Positions 1-6,156 of a DNA stretch of 15,904 bases are shown in pieces. Position numbers and translations under genes: made by a program. Where the stretch lies: assembly GCA_020025795.1 (NCBI GenBank), contig JAHHRK010000031.1:1-15904 (forward strand). Reading direction: 5' to 3'. The notes under the pieces were generated by a model that did no database searches, had not been told where the DNA came from, and saw only the letters and a program-made list of their open reading frames with translations. Every line of letters begins with the position of its first letter. The first letter of the stretch is position 1. Source of the stretch: Faecalibacterium sp. Lineage in GTDB: Bacteria; Bacillota; Clostridia; Oscillospirales; Ruminococcaceae.

Positions 1-440
1 TTCAGCGGCACAACGCCATAAGTTACACCCTGGTCATGCAGATCCTGCGCAGCCGTTTCGATTGCCTCCGGGCTTTGCAGTGCGGATAGGCTCAGCATCT
101 TCAGGCTGCCTGCCACATAGCCGGTATTCTGGGGTTTGTCAGGCTCTGCCGTAGGCTCCACCGGTTCGTCCTGCTGCGTATCCGGCTGAGAATCGGGATT
201 TTCTGCTGCCGGCGATGCCGTTGGCTGCACGGACTGGTCGTCTTCGTGCTTGACCGTTCCATACCAGAAATGGGTGCCCCAATCCAGTACGCCCGGTGCC
301 ACTACAAAGCCCAGTACAAACATAAGCGCAATCACCAAAAGGCCCGTCAGGATGCGCTTGATCCAATAGGTCCGGCCACTCCGGTAGAAATTATGGTTAT
401 ACCGTTTGACACGCCCTATATTCTTTCTTCTTTTTGCCAT
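1..440 (-). CDS. Membrane-anchored extracytoplasmic protein, N-terminal part (cut by window edge)
   Basis: The frame opens with ATG at 440 and runs off the left edge without a stop, giving 146 residues. The first ~25 residues are strongly basic (MAKRRKN..., several Arg/Lys). They are followed by one hydrophobic segment at about residues 29-50 (ILTGLLVIALMFVLGFVVAP), so it looks like a type II membrane anchor. Residues ~68-106 form a Pro/Gln/Glu/Thr/Asp-rich linker, and a folded domain starts near residue 107. The domain start (AGSLKMLSLSAL...HDQGVTYGVVPL) resembles the opening strand-helix-strand of glycoside-hydrolase-like TIM barrels such as the DUF4015 group; this is a weak inference from 40 residues. 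It is not RnfG, which lacks such a basic N-terminus and linker. The ribosome site AAGGAGCG lies just upstream of the ATG. It starts 35 nt after rnfA and is probably the last or a late gene of the rpe-rnfDEA operon. Confidence 0.75.
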   Translation of the reverse strand, partial: MAKRRKNIGRVKRYNHNFYRSGRTYWIKRILTGLLVIALMFVLGFVVAPGVLDWGTHFWYGTVKHEDDQSVQPTASPAAENPDSQPDTQQDEPVEPTAEPDKPQNTGYVAGSLKMLSLSALQSPEAIETAAQDLHDQGVTYGVVPL

Positions 441-475
441 AGAACGCTCCTTACTCCTTTTTTCACCGCTTGCTG

Positions 476-1087
476 TTAAATTGCTACGGCATGACCGGTG
501 AAGCCATAAATCGCCATCGCCAGGATACCGATATAAATCATAACGATCGGCAAGCCGCGGAACGGTCCGGGCACTGCGCTGCTGCGCAGGCGCCGCCGTG
601 CCTCAGCGACCATCAATACCGCGATCAGATAACCCACACCGCTGCCCAGGCCGTATCCAATGGTCTGCACCAGCGTAAAGCGCTGCACCGTGGTAACCAG
701 TATTGCACCCGCCACACAAGTATTAAAACCTGCATTGGGCAGCATTTTCAAAAGACGATCCCGGTACGGGAAATTTTTTGCATAGGTGAACAGCAGCCAC
801 AACAGGCCGCACACCACAAAGGTGCACACCACATAAGCCAGCGGACGCAGCATGGAGCGCAGCTCCAGCTTGCGCATCAGTCTGCCAACGCCCCAGGACA
901 GCGGTGCGCTCAGCACGCAGATCACGCTTAAAAGCGAACCGAACAACAGGCAGGAAGTATCGTCATCGCCCACCAGCTGTACCAGACGCGACACGCCTGT
1001 ACCACGCGCCAGCACGGTATTCTGTGCAAACAACGCCAGCAGCGCATACCCGAAAAAGGTAGCTACCGCAGAAATTACTGCATTCAT
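476..1087 (-). CDS. rnfA: RnfA/NqrE-like membrane subunit lacking canonical Fe-S cysteines
   Basis: This 203-residue, multi-spanning membrane protein is recognisable as RnfA/RsxA/NqrE. It has the N-x-V-L segment in helix 1, the LP...N...G segment in mid-protein, and the PxPFRG motif near the C-terminus (PGPFRGLPIVMI), as in E. coli RsxA. In the known complex, Cys25 and Cys108 of RnfA help hold a [2Fe-2S] cluster in the membrane with the matching cysteines of RnfE. Here the Cys25 position reads Ser33 (context TGVSRL in place of LGLCPF). The Cys108 position reads Thr123, with a cysteine one residue later (FNTCVAG in place of TNCAVLG). I chose the start at 1087 because its ATG overlaps the rnfE stop as ATGA and AGGAGG lies 13 nt upstream; a frame extension to 1147 lies inside rnfE. 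It may no longer carry electrons. Confidence 0.85.
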   Translation of the reverse strand: MNAVISAVATFFGYALLALFAQNTVLARGTGVSRLVQLVGDDDTSCLLFGSLLSVICVLSAPLSWGVGRLMRKLELRSMLRPLAYVVCTFVVCGLLWLLFTYAKNFPYRDRLLKMLPNAGFNTCVAGAILVTTVQRFTLVQTIGYGLGSGVGYLIAVLMVAEARRRLRSSAVPGPFRGLPIVMIYIGILAMAIYGFTGHAVAI

Positions 1088-1734
1088 GCTTTCTTCTTCG
1101 CCTCCTGTTCCAGATAGTGGCGCCATGCGCTGCCAATGCTGCGCCAAACGGCAAACAGCACACCCACCAGCATAAATCCACCTGCCGGGGTAGCTGCCAG
1201 CGGCAGCAGCGGTCCATTGACAATGGGACGCTCAAATAGGGTGCCCAATGCCAGCAGCTCACGCAGGCAGCCTGTCAGCATCAGCACCAGCAGGTAGCCC
1301 AGCGTGATGCGCAGGCCCTTTGAGAACGCTTTGTGTACCGGTTCCGGCACACGGCCGCTGCGGTAAACCACCAGTGGGTCCACAACAAGCAGCGGCAAAT
1401 ACAGGCCAAGCGTCAGGATATCGTTGCCGAAAAAGTTGCGCATGGCAAGCCATACCAGGCAGTACACCAACGCCGAAATTGTGCAGTAACCTGCTGTACG
1501 CAGCAACTGTTGGCGCACATTGCGCAGCAGCAGGCTGCACAGGATACGGGTGGGTGTCAGCAGCATGGCAACTGCCACAGCCAGCAGCATTGCCTTGCGG
1601 CCGGTGGTAGCCATTACCACCAGCGGAGCCAGACCCATGCCCTGCATAACGGCCGGGTTATTCAAAAAGATGCGGTCATGATGGAAGTAGTGGTCTGCTT
1701 CCGCCAGGATCAACTGCGCACGCTCACTTCGCAT
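1084..1734 (-). CDS. rnfE: RnfE/NqrD-like membrane subunit lacking canonical Fe-S cysteines
   Basis: This 216-residue membrane protein aligns by eye with RnfE/RsxE/NqrD. It has NNPAVMQGMGLAPL near residues 25-38 (E. coli NNSALVQLLGLCPL), LGLYLPLLVVDPLVV at 109-123 (LGIFIPLIVTNCIVV), RELLALGTLF in the later half, and a Pro-Ala-Gly-Gly-Phe stretch near the C-terminal helix. Both cysteines that normally ligate the [2Fe-2S] cluster shared with RnfA are gone: Ala36 sits where GLCPL has Cys, and Asp119-Pro120 replaces Asn-Cys. ATG 1734 is preferred over an upstream in-frame codon at 1776 because AAAGGAGG (1743-1750) sits 8 nt before it. It overlaps the end of rnfD by 11 nt and its own stop overlaps the rnfA ATG, so translation of the three is probably coupled. 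Confidence 0.85.
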   Translation of the reverse strand: MRSERAQLILAEADHYFHHDRIFLNNPAVMQGMGLAPLVVMATTGRKAMLLAVAVAMLLTPTRILCSLLLRNVRQQLLRTAGYCTISALVYCLVWLAMRNFFGNDILTLGLYLPLLVVDPLVVYRSGRVPEPVHKAFSKGLRITLGYLLVLMLTGCLRELLALGTLFERPIVNGPLLPLAATPAGGFMLVGVLFAVWRSIGSAWRHYLEQEAKKKA

Positions 1735-2737
1735 CTGCAGGACCTCCTTTCTGTCGGACGGCCGCCAGGACCTCATAAAGTTTTTCGGTCAGGCGGTCCA
1801 GCCACTGCGATACGCTGCCCACAACCAAAATCGCAAAGCAAACGCCGGTATCATAGGCGCCAAAATAGCGGAACGCCATCGTCAGCAGGCCCAGCATCAC
1901 ACCGTACAGCACCTGGCCGCCGCGGTGGCGCTGCGGTGTCGTGAACGGTTCGGTCGCTAAAAATAGCGCGCCGAACAAAATTGCACCGGAAACCAGCTCG
2001 TACATGACCAGAAGCAGGCGACCAGTTGTGGTCTGTGCAATCACAGCATTTTCCACAACGGCATCACGGGGATGCAAAAAGGCCACCAGACCGCAGGTCA
2101 GCAAAAAGGCCAGCGGCGTATAGAGTTTGATATCATGGCGTACCAGCAAAAATATGCCGCAGGCCAGCAAGACCAGAATGGCCGTTGTACCCATGGGGCC
2201 TGCATAGTTGCCCAAAAGCATATGCAGCATATCCGTCGAAGGGATACCGCCGTTTCGCAGCATATTGGACATACCACCGGACAAAATCAGCTCGCTGCCT
2301 GCTTTCACGGACATCAGTGTGCCCGGTGCAGGATAGCGCATCACCTGATCCGGCCAGGACACCGCTGCTACCACATAGCCTACCGCTGCTGGGTGGAACG
2401 GATAGCTGCCGTAGCCACCGAACGCTTCTTTGCCGATCAGGATACCGGCAAGCACCGCCACCGTCAAAATCGACCAGGGGCAGCTGGCAGGCATCAGCAG
2501 CGCGATAATCAGGCTGAAACATTCGCTGGACCAGTCACTGTGCTCATAGGGGCGTTTGCGCAAAATGCACACCAGGCGATCGCACAAATTGCCCAGCACC
2601 GTAGCATACAGGCACATCCAAACCGGACGTGCCCCATAATAAAAGTATGCCATGCTGACCAGCGGCAGCCCCAGCAGGCAGACATCCCAGTAATAGTGCC
2701 GATCCGTTCCGGCCTGGATTTTTCGTTTTTCGGACAT
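1724..2737 (-). CDS. rnfD: RnfD/NqrB-like membrane subunit with altered flavinylation motif
   Basis: This 337-residue polytopic protein has recognisable RnfD/NqrB features. They are GGYGSYPFHPAAVGYV at 107-122 (E. coli RsxD GGLGQNPFNPAMIGYV), the late SGAILFGALFLATEPFT at 250-266 (matching SGATMLGAFFILTDPVT), and the RYFGAYDTGVCFAILV segment. In canonical RnfD an FMN is attached by ApbE to the Thr of an S-x-A-T-P-L type motif. The aligned segment here, residues 164-171, reads GIPSTDML, so the Thr is shifted or lost and the Ala-Thr-Pro core is absent. The ribosome site AAGGAGCG lies 6 nt before ATG 2737. It follows rpe by 29 nt, with no RnfC gene between, although RnfC normally precedes RnfD. 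Family assignment is secure; redox function is doubtful. Confidence 0.88.
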   Translation of the reverse strand: MSEKRKIQAGTDRHYYWDVCLLGLPLVSMAYFYYGARPVWMCLYATVLGNLCDRLVCILRKRPYEHSDWSSECFSLIIALLMPASCPWSILTVAVLAGILIGKEAFGGYGSYPFHPAAVGYVVAAVSWPDQVMRYPAPGTLMSVKAGSELILSGGMSNMLRNGGIPSTDMLHMLLGNYAGPMGTTAILVLLACGIFLLVRHDIKLYTPLAFLLTCGLVAFLHPRDAVVENAVIAQTTTGRLLLVMYELVSGAILFGALFLATEPFTTPQRHRGGQVLYGVMLGLLTMAFRYFGAYDTGVCFAILVVGSVSQWLDRLTEKLYEVLAAVRQKGGPADAK

Positions 2738-2766
2738 GTTGAACGCTCCTTATTCTGCCTTACCTA

Positions 2767-3417
2767 TTACAAGGCTGCCAGCGTTTTTACGGCCTCTTTC
2801 GGGTCCTTGGCAGCAAATACTGCGCTGCCTGCCACCAGAACGTCTGCACCTGCTTCCACACAGGCCGGTCCGGTAACGGCATCCACGCCGCCATCCACTT
2901 CCAGCAGGAAGGAAAGGCCACGCTTTTCCCGCTCGGCCTTCAGCCAGCGGAGCTTATCCAGCGCAGAAGGCATAAATTTCTGGCCGCCAAAACCGGGCTC
3001 TACACTCATCACCAGGACCAGATCCAGCTGATCCAGCCAGGGAGCCAGTACTTCGGCCGGCGTACCGGGCTTGATGGTCAGACCGGTCTTGCAGCCTGCC
3101 GCACGGATCGCAGCCAAAGTCTCGGCCACATCGTCTTCGCTTTCCAGATGGAAATTGATCAGCGTTGCGCCGGCATCCGCAAAAGCCTTTACGTAGGCAA
3201 GCGGATGAGAAATCATCAAATGCGCGTCATAAAACGCATCGGGCAGATTTTTGTGCAGGCTTTTCAAAACCGGCACGCCAAAACTGATATTCGGCACAAA
3301 ATGGCCGTCCATAACATCATAATGCAGCATCGCTGCGCCGGCATCCAGTACCATACGGCAATCAGCGGCCAGGTGACCAAAATCTGCAGACAAAATCGAA
3401 GGGCTAACCATCGACAT
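2767..3417 (-). CDS. rpe: Ribulose-phosphate 3-epimerase
   Basis: This cytosolic enzyme of the pentose phosphate pathway interconverts ribulose 5-phosphate and xylulose 5-phosphate. The 216-residue product has full family length and a TIM-barrel layout. Visible residues are Ser7 in SPSILSADF, metal-binding His32 and catalytic Asp34 in LHYDVMDGHFVPN, His66 in DAHLMI, the VEPGFGGQ loop at 139-146, and second catalytic Asp175 in EVDGGV. The phosphate-binding glycine region (AGSAVF) is near the C-terminus. I chose ATG 3417 because AAAGGAAG stands about 9 nt ahead; Met3 is less well spaced. It is the first gene after the promoter at 3502-3530 and is followed at 29 nt by rnfD, so it should be cotranscribed with the Rnf-like genes. 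No defect is seen. Confidence 0.96.
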   Translation of the reverse strand: MSMVSPSILSADFGHLAADCRMVLDAGAAMLHYDVMDGHFVPNISFGVPVLKSLHKNLPDAFYDAHLMISHPLAYVKAFADAGATLINFHLESEDDVAETLAAIRAAGCKTGLTIKPGTPAEVLAPWLDQLDLVLVMSVEPGFGGQKFMPSALDKLRWLKAEREKRGLSFLLEVDGGVDAVTGPACVEAGADVLVAGSAVFAAKDPKEAVKTLAAL

Positions 3418-3501
3418 ATTGAAACACTTCCTTTAATTCAGAATAGCATGTACCCGACAGGCGCGGAAAATGCGCACAAAATCCATAATACATCATTGTA
3501 T

Positions 3502-3530
3502 ATTGTACCGTATCAGGCGGCAAAAATCAA
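3502..3530 (-). promoter_or_regulatory. Sigma70-type promoter for the rpe-rnfDEA operon
   Basis: On the minus strand there is a -35 TTGATT (3525-3530) and a -10 TACAAT (3502-3507), separated by exactly 17 bp. A second TACAAT follows at 3495-3500. It leaves a leader of roughly 80 nt before the rpe ATG. This is the best match to consensus in the window and the only one upstream of the five minus-strand genes. Confidence 0.7.
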
Positions 3531-3540
3531 ACGATGAAAC

Positions 3541-3717
3541 GGTATCTCCACAAATCTTTTACACCTGCACAGGGTATTTTTTCACCTTTTGCTTTCGGTC
3601 GCAGTATTTTTTGTACATTCGATACCAAACGCCCTGTTTCGCCCATTGTCTCTAAAACGCAGTTAAGCCCCGAACTTCTTTTCTGTTCGGGGCTTAACAC
3701 TTTTTACATTTTCCGCA
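3541..3717. other. Gene-free spacer between rpe promoter and kinase gene
   Basis: The full gap between coding regions is 300 nt (3418-3717). The rpe leader and promoter take up the part to 3530, and the hairpin at 3662-3698 lies at the other end. In between, the DNA is T-rich on the plus strand (several runs of five to seven T) and has short open frames with no ribosome site. I see no tRNA, riboswitch or protein gene there. Confidence 0.5.
3662..3698. terminator. Perfect 14-bp hairpin after the two-component operon
   Basis: Arms GTTAAGCCCCGAAC (3662-3675) and its exact complement (3685-3698) enclose a 9-nt loop. It lies 20 nt past the kinase stop codon, so it can end the minus-strand regulator-kinase transcript. 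The T stretch is stronger on the plus side (five T at 3701-3705); on the minus side only TGCGTTTTA follows. It may work in both directions. Confidence 0.75.
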
Positions 3718-5223
3718 TTACGGGTGCTTTTTTTCGTTTTTCTGGGTTTTGCTTTCCTCGGTCTGGTCTGCCAGCTTCAAAAGCTCGCGCTTGTTGGGCA
3801 GTTCCGCAGGCAGTGTAAAGGCAAACCGGCACCATTCGCCCTGCTTGCTTTCCACCCAGATGCGTCCGCCGGACAGATTCACCAGCACCTTGCAGATATG
3901 CAGTCCCAGGCCGCTGCCTCTTGCGTGTAATCCACGGGATTGATCTTCTTTGTAGAAGCGTTCAAAGACAAAGGGCAGTGCTTCTGCGCTGATGCCCTGG
4001 CCACTGTTCCAGACGGAGATTTCCACCTCCGGACCAAGCCGCTGTGCCGACAACCGAATCGTACCGTTTTCCGGCGTAAACTTGATGGCATTATCCAGCA
4101 GGTTATAGGCCACCTGATGAATCAGGTCCGGATCTGCATAAACCAGCGTCTGGCCCAGTTCTTCCAAACCTTCCAGATTGATTTTTCCGTTGGTAATGCG
4201 CTGCTCAGCGCTGATTGCTGCGCCTGCCAGCGTTTCCCATACATTATACAGCCGTGCGCGTACCTGATATTCGCCGGATTCCAGCTTTGTAATATCCAGC
4301 ATATTCTGCACCAGACGTGCCAGGCGACCGACTTCCTGCGATACGATGTTCAGGTAGTGATTCTGCAGCTCCGGCGGAATGGTTCCGTCCAGCATGCCGT
4401 CGATAAATCCCTTGATGGTCGTCATGGGGGTGCGCAGTTCGTGGGCAATATTGCCGGTGAACTGTGCGCGGGAGCGGTCCATGGCTTCCAGGTTCGCAGC
4501 CATCGTATTGAAATCGGCTGCCAGCTGGCCTACTTCGTCTTCGCTGTTGACATTTTCCACGCGGACCGTCATATCGCCGCCGCCGAACTTGCGTGCCACC
4601 TGGCTGATTTCATGCAGCGGTGCCGTGAGCCGGTTGCTTAGATAGATGGTCAGAATCATCGCGCACAGCAGCATCAAACTTGCCGACAGCAGGAAGTTGG
4701 AGAACATCTGCCCCAGAAAATCGTTGAACGCTTCCACTGGCGTATATACGAACAAAAAGCCGTCCTCGGCCAGTGTTCCGGTCACATAGCTGCGATAGGG
4801 CAAAAAGCCGCCCAGATCTGTCAGGCCGTGGTAGCGATTCGTTTCTGTATCAATCTTTTTTTCGATCTTTTCCAGACAGTTTTCCGACAGCCGTCCTTCC
4901 ACATCCACCGCCGGGTCCAGTTCTAACAGAATTTGACCGGATCGGTCGGTAACCAGCAGATTCATGCCGGAGCTTTCCCAAATCAGCTCCAGCGTCTTGC
5001 GTGCCGCCAAATCCCCATCGTCCTGTTGGACTTGATCCCGGTCCGCATAGGCCTGCTTTACAACACGAACGGCCAAATCCACCATTTGGTCGCCGGTGTC
5101 ATAATGCTCCTCGGCGAAATACTTGGCAAACAGCGCCATCTGAGAAAGTCCCATCACCAGCGTGCCTACCACCAGAAGCGTGGACACCATGGAAAAGAAG
5201 GAAACCGAAATACTCTTTCGCAT
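3718..5223 (-). CDS. Two-component sensor histidine kinase (HAMP/HisKA/HATPase)
   Basis: This 501-residue membrane kinase is transcribed after its response regulator with 3 nt between them. Domains in order: transmembrane helix 1 (~10-32); an extracytoplasmic sensor of ~135 residues with no motif I recognise; transmembrane helix 2 (~174-196); HAMP (~196-248); and HisKA with the H-box FTGNIAHELRTPMTTIKG, phospho-acceptor His261. The HATPase follows, with N-box NLLDNAIKFTPENG (374-387), G1 region VWNSGQGI (404-411), F-box FERFYKED and G2 GSGLGL. In G1 an Asn stands where many kinases have Asp, a variant also common in PhoR/VanS-like kinases, so activity is expected. The C-terminal tail of ~30 residues is charged. 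The signal is unknown. It resembles BaeS/ResE/PhoR-type kinases, but no orthologue name is safe. Confidence 0.93.
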   Translation of the reverse strand: MRKSISVSFFSMVSTLLVVGTLVMGLSQMALFAKYFAEEHYDTGDQMVDLAVRVVKQAYADRDQVQQDDGDLAARKTLELIWESSGMNLLVTDRSGQILLELDPAVDVEGRLSENCLEKIEKKIDTETNRYHGLTDLGGFLPYRSYVTGTLAEDGFLFVYTPVEAFNDFLGQMFSNFLLSASLMLLCAMILTIYLSNRLTAPLHEISQVARKFGGGDMTVRVENVNSEDEVGQLAADFNTMAANLEAMDRSRAQFTGNIAHELRTPMTTIKGFIDGMLDGTIPPELQNHYLNIVSQEVGRLARLVQNMLDITKLESGEYQVRARLYNVWETLAGAAISAEQRITNGKINLEGLEELGQTLVYADPDLIHQVAYNLLDNAIKFTPENGTIRLSAQRLGPEVEISVWNSGQGISAEALPFVFERFYKEDQSRGLHARGSGLGLHICKVLVNLSGGRIWVESKQGEWCRFAFTLPAELPNKRELLKLADQTEESKTQKNEKKHP

Positions 5224-5226
5224 AGT

Positions 5227-5925
5227 TTACTGACGCACCTCGAATTTATAACCTACGCCCCAAACCGTCTTCAGCTCCCATTTATCAGAAGCACCGGCCA
5301 GCTTTTCGCGCAGGCGCTTTACATGTACGTCGATGGTACGGGAATCGCCGTAATATTCAAAGCCCCATACCTCGTCCAGCAGCTGGTCACGGGTGTATAC
5401 ACGGTTGGGGTGGCCTGCCAGGCAGTTCAGCAGCTCCAGCTCCTTGGGCGGCGCTTCGACCACTTTGCCGTTGACGCGCAGCTCGTAGCTGTTCATATCC
5501 AGGCGCAGGTTCTCAAATTCCAGCACGCCTTCCTGCTTTTCTTCTTCCTTGCCTGCACAGCCGCAGCGGCGCAGCACCGCCTTGATGCGTGCCACGACCT
5601 CCTTTGCGTCAAAAGGCTTGACCACATAATCGTCCGCGCCCAGCTCCAGGCCCAGCACCTTATCAAAGGTATCGCCCTTTGCCGTCAGCATAATCACAGG
5701 AGTGTTGCCCTGCTGGCGAATACGGCGGCAGGTTTCCCAGCCATCCATACGCGGCATCATAACATCCAAAAGCACCATATTGGGCTTTTCTTTTTCAAAC
5801 AACTCCAAAGCCTGTGCGCCGTCGTTTGCCACAACCACGGTGTAGCCTTCCTTGACCAGATACAGCCGCAGCACTTCGCAGATGTTCTGGTCGTCATCTA
5901 CTACCAGAATTTTTTCGTTTGTCAT
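5227..5925 (-). CDS. OmpR/PhoB-family response regulator
   Basis: This 232-residue DNA-binding regulator is the partner of the adjacent kinase. The receiver domain (1-~120) shows the acidic pocket Asp10-Asp12, phospho-acceptor Asp54 in LLDVMMPRMDG, Thr81 and Lys103 (KPF). A linker rich in Glu/Lys with two Cys (CGCAGKEEEKQEG) leads to a winged-helix domain (~130-232). That domain has PPKELELLNCL, the recognition-helix region SRTIDVHVKRLREKL, and the wing VWGVGYKF. I start it at ATG 5925, because AAAGGAGTG lies 8 nt before it. A further in-frame ATG at 5949 lies upstream of that ribosome site and would have none. It is the first gene of the pair, with a -10 element at 5982-5987. Target genes cannot be read from the sequence; autoregulation is plausible. 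Confidence 0.94.
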   Translation of the reverse strand: MTNEKILVVDDDQNICEVLRLYLVKEGYTVVVANDGAQALELFEKEKPNMVLLDVMMPRMDGWETCRRIRQQGNTPVIMLTAKGDTFDKVLGLELGADDYVVKPFDAKEVVARIKAVLRRCGCAGKEEEKQEGVLEFENLRLDMNSYELRVNGKVVEAPPKELELLNCLAGHPNRVYTRDQLLDEVWGFEYYGDSRTIDVHVKRLREKLAGASDKWELKTVWGVGYKFEVRQ

Positions 5926-5981
5926 CTCATTCACTCCTTTTATGCACACCCCAAGCGGGTATCGGTTACAATACTGTTTTC

Positions 5982-5987
5982 ATTATA
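5982..5987 (-). promoter_or_regulatory. Candidate -10 element for the regulator-kinase operon
   Basis: A perfect TATAAT on the minus strand, about 57 nt upstream of the regulator ATG, has no good -35 at 16-18 bp (TTTATT or similar). A weak -35 would fit an activator-dependent or autoregulated promoter. TATC is repeated at a 10-bp period just upstream (within 5988-6005), but this is short enough to be chance. Confidence 0.5.
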
Positions 5988-6064
5988 TAAGATACTTGTG
6001 GATAAATAAAGAACAATCTATGCACTTTCCGCGCACTTTCCCGGCAAAAAGCCGCGCAGGCGCG

Positions 6065-6093
6065 TTGCGCCGCACCGCACTTTCTGCTAAAAT
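6065..6093 (+). promoter_or_regulatory. Promoter for ychF-nucleosidase operon
   Basis: TTGCGC (6065-6070) and TAAAAT (6088-6093) are separated by 17 bp. The transcript would start near 6100 and carry a ~57-nt leader. That leader has a small GC hairpin (CCGGGC-TTTG-GCCCGG, 6115-6130) ending 10 nt before the ribosome site AAGGAG (6141-6146). Confidence 0.55.
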
Positions 6094-6156
6094 AGTAAGG
6101 ATTACAGTACATAACCGGGCTTTGGCCCGGCCGGATACAAAAGGAGACGCAGCATT

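Noticed and set aside
404..411. Kinase G1-box Asn in place of Asp (kinase residue numbering 404-411) as a sign of a dead kinase
   Set aside because: The same change is common in active PhoR/VanS-like kinases, and the H, N, F and G2 boxes are intact.
1..440. Left-edge gene as RnfG
   Set aside because: Position after rnfA suggested an Rnf subunit, but the basic N-terminus, Pro/Gln/Glu linker and lack of RnfG-like sequence argue against it.
4933..6009. Plus-strand open frame of 358 codons across kinase and regulator
   Set aside because: It is antisense to two genes with complete motif sets; the translation is rich in His/Gln/Leu without domain structure.
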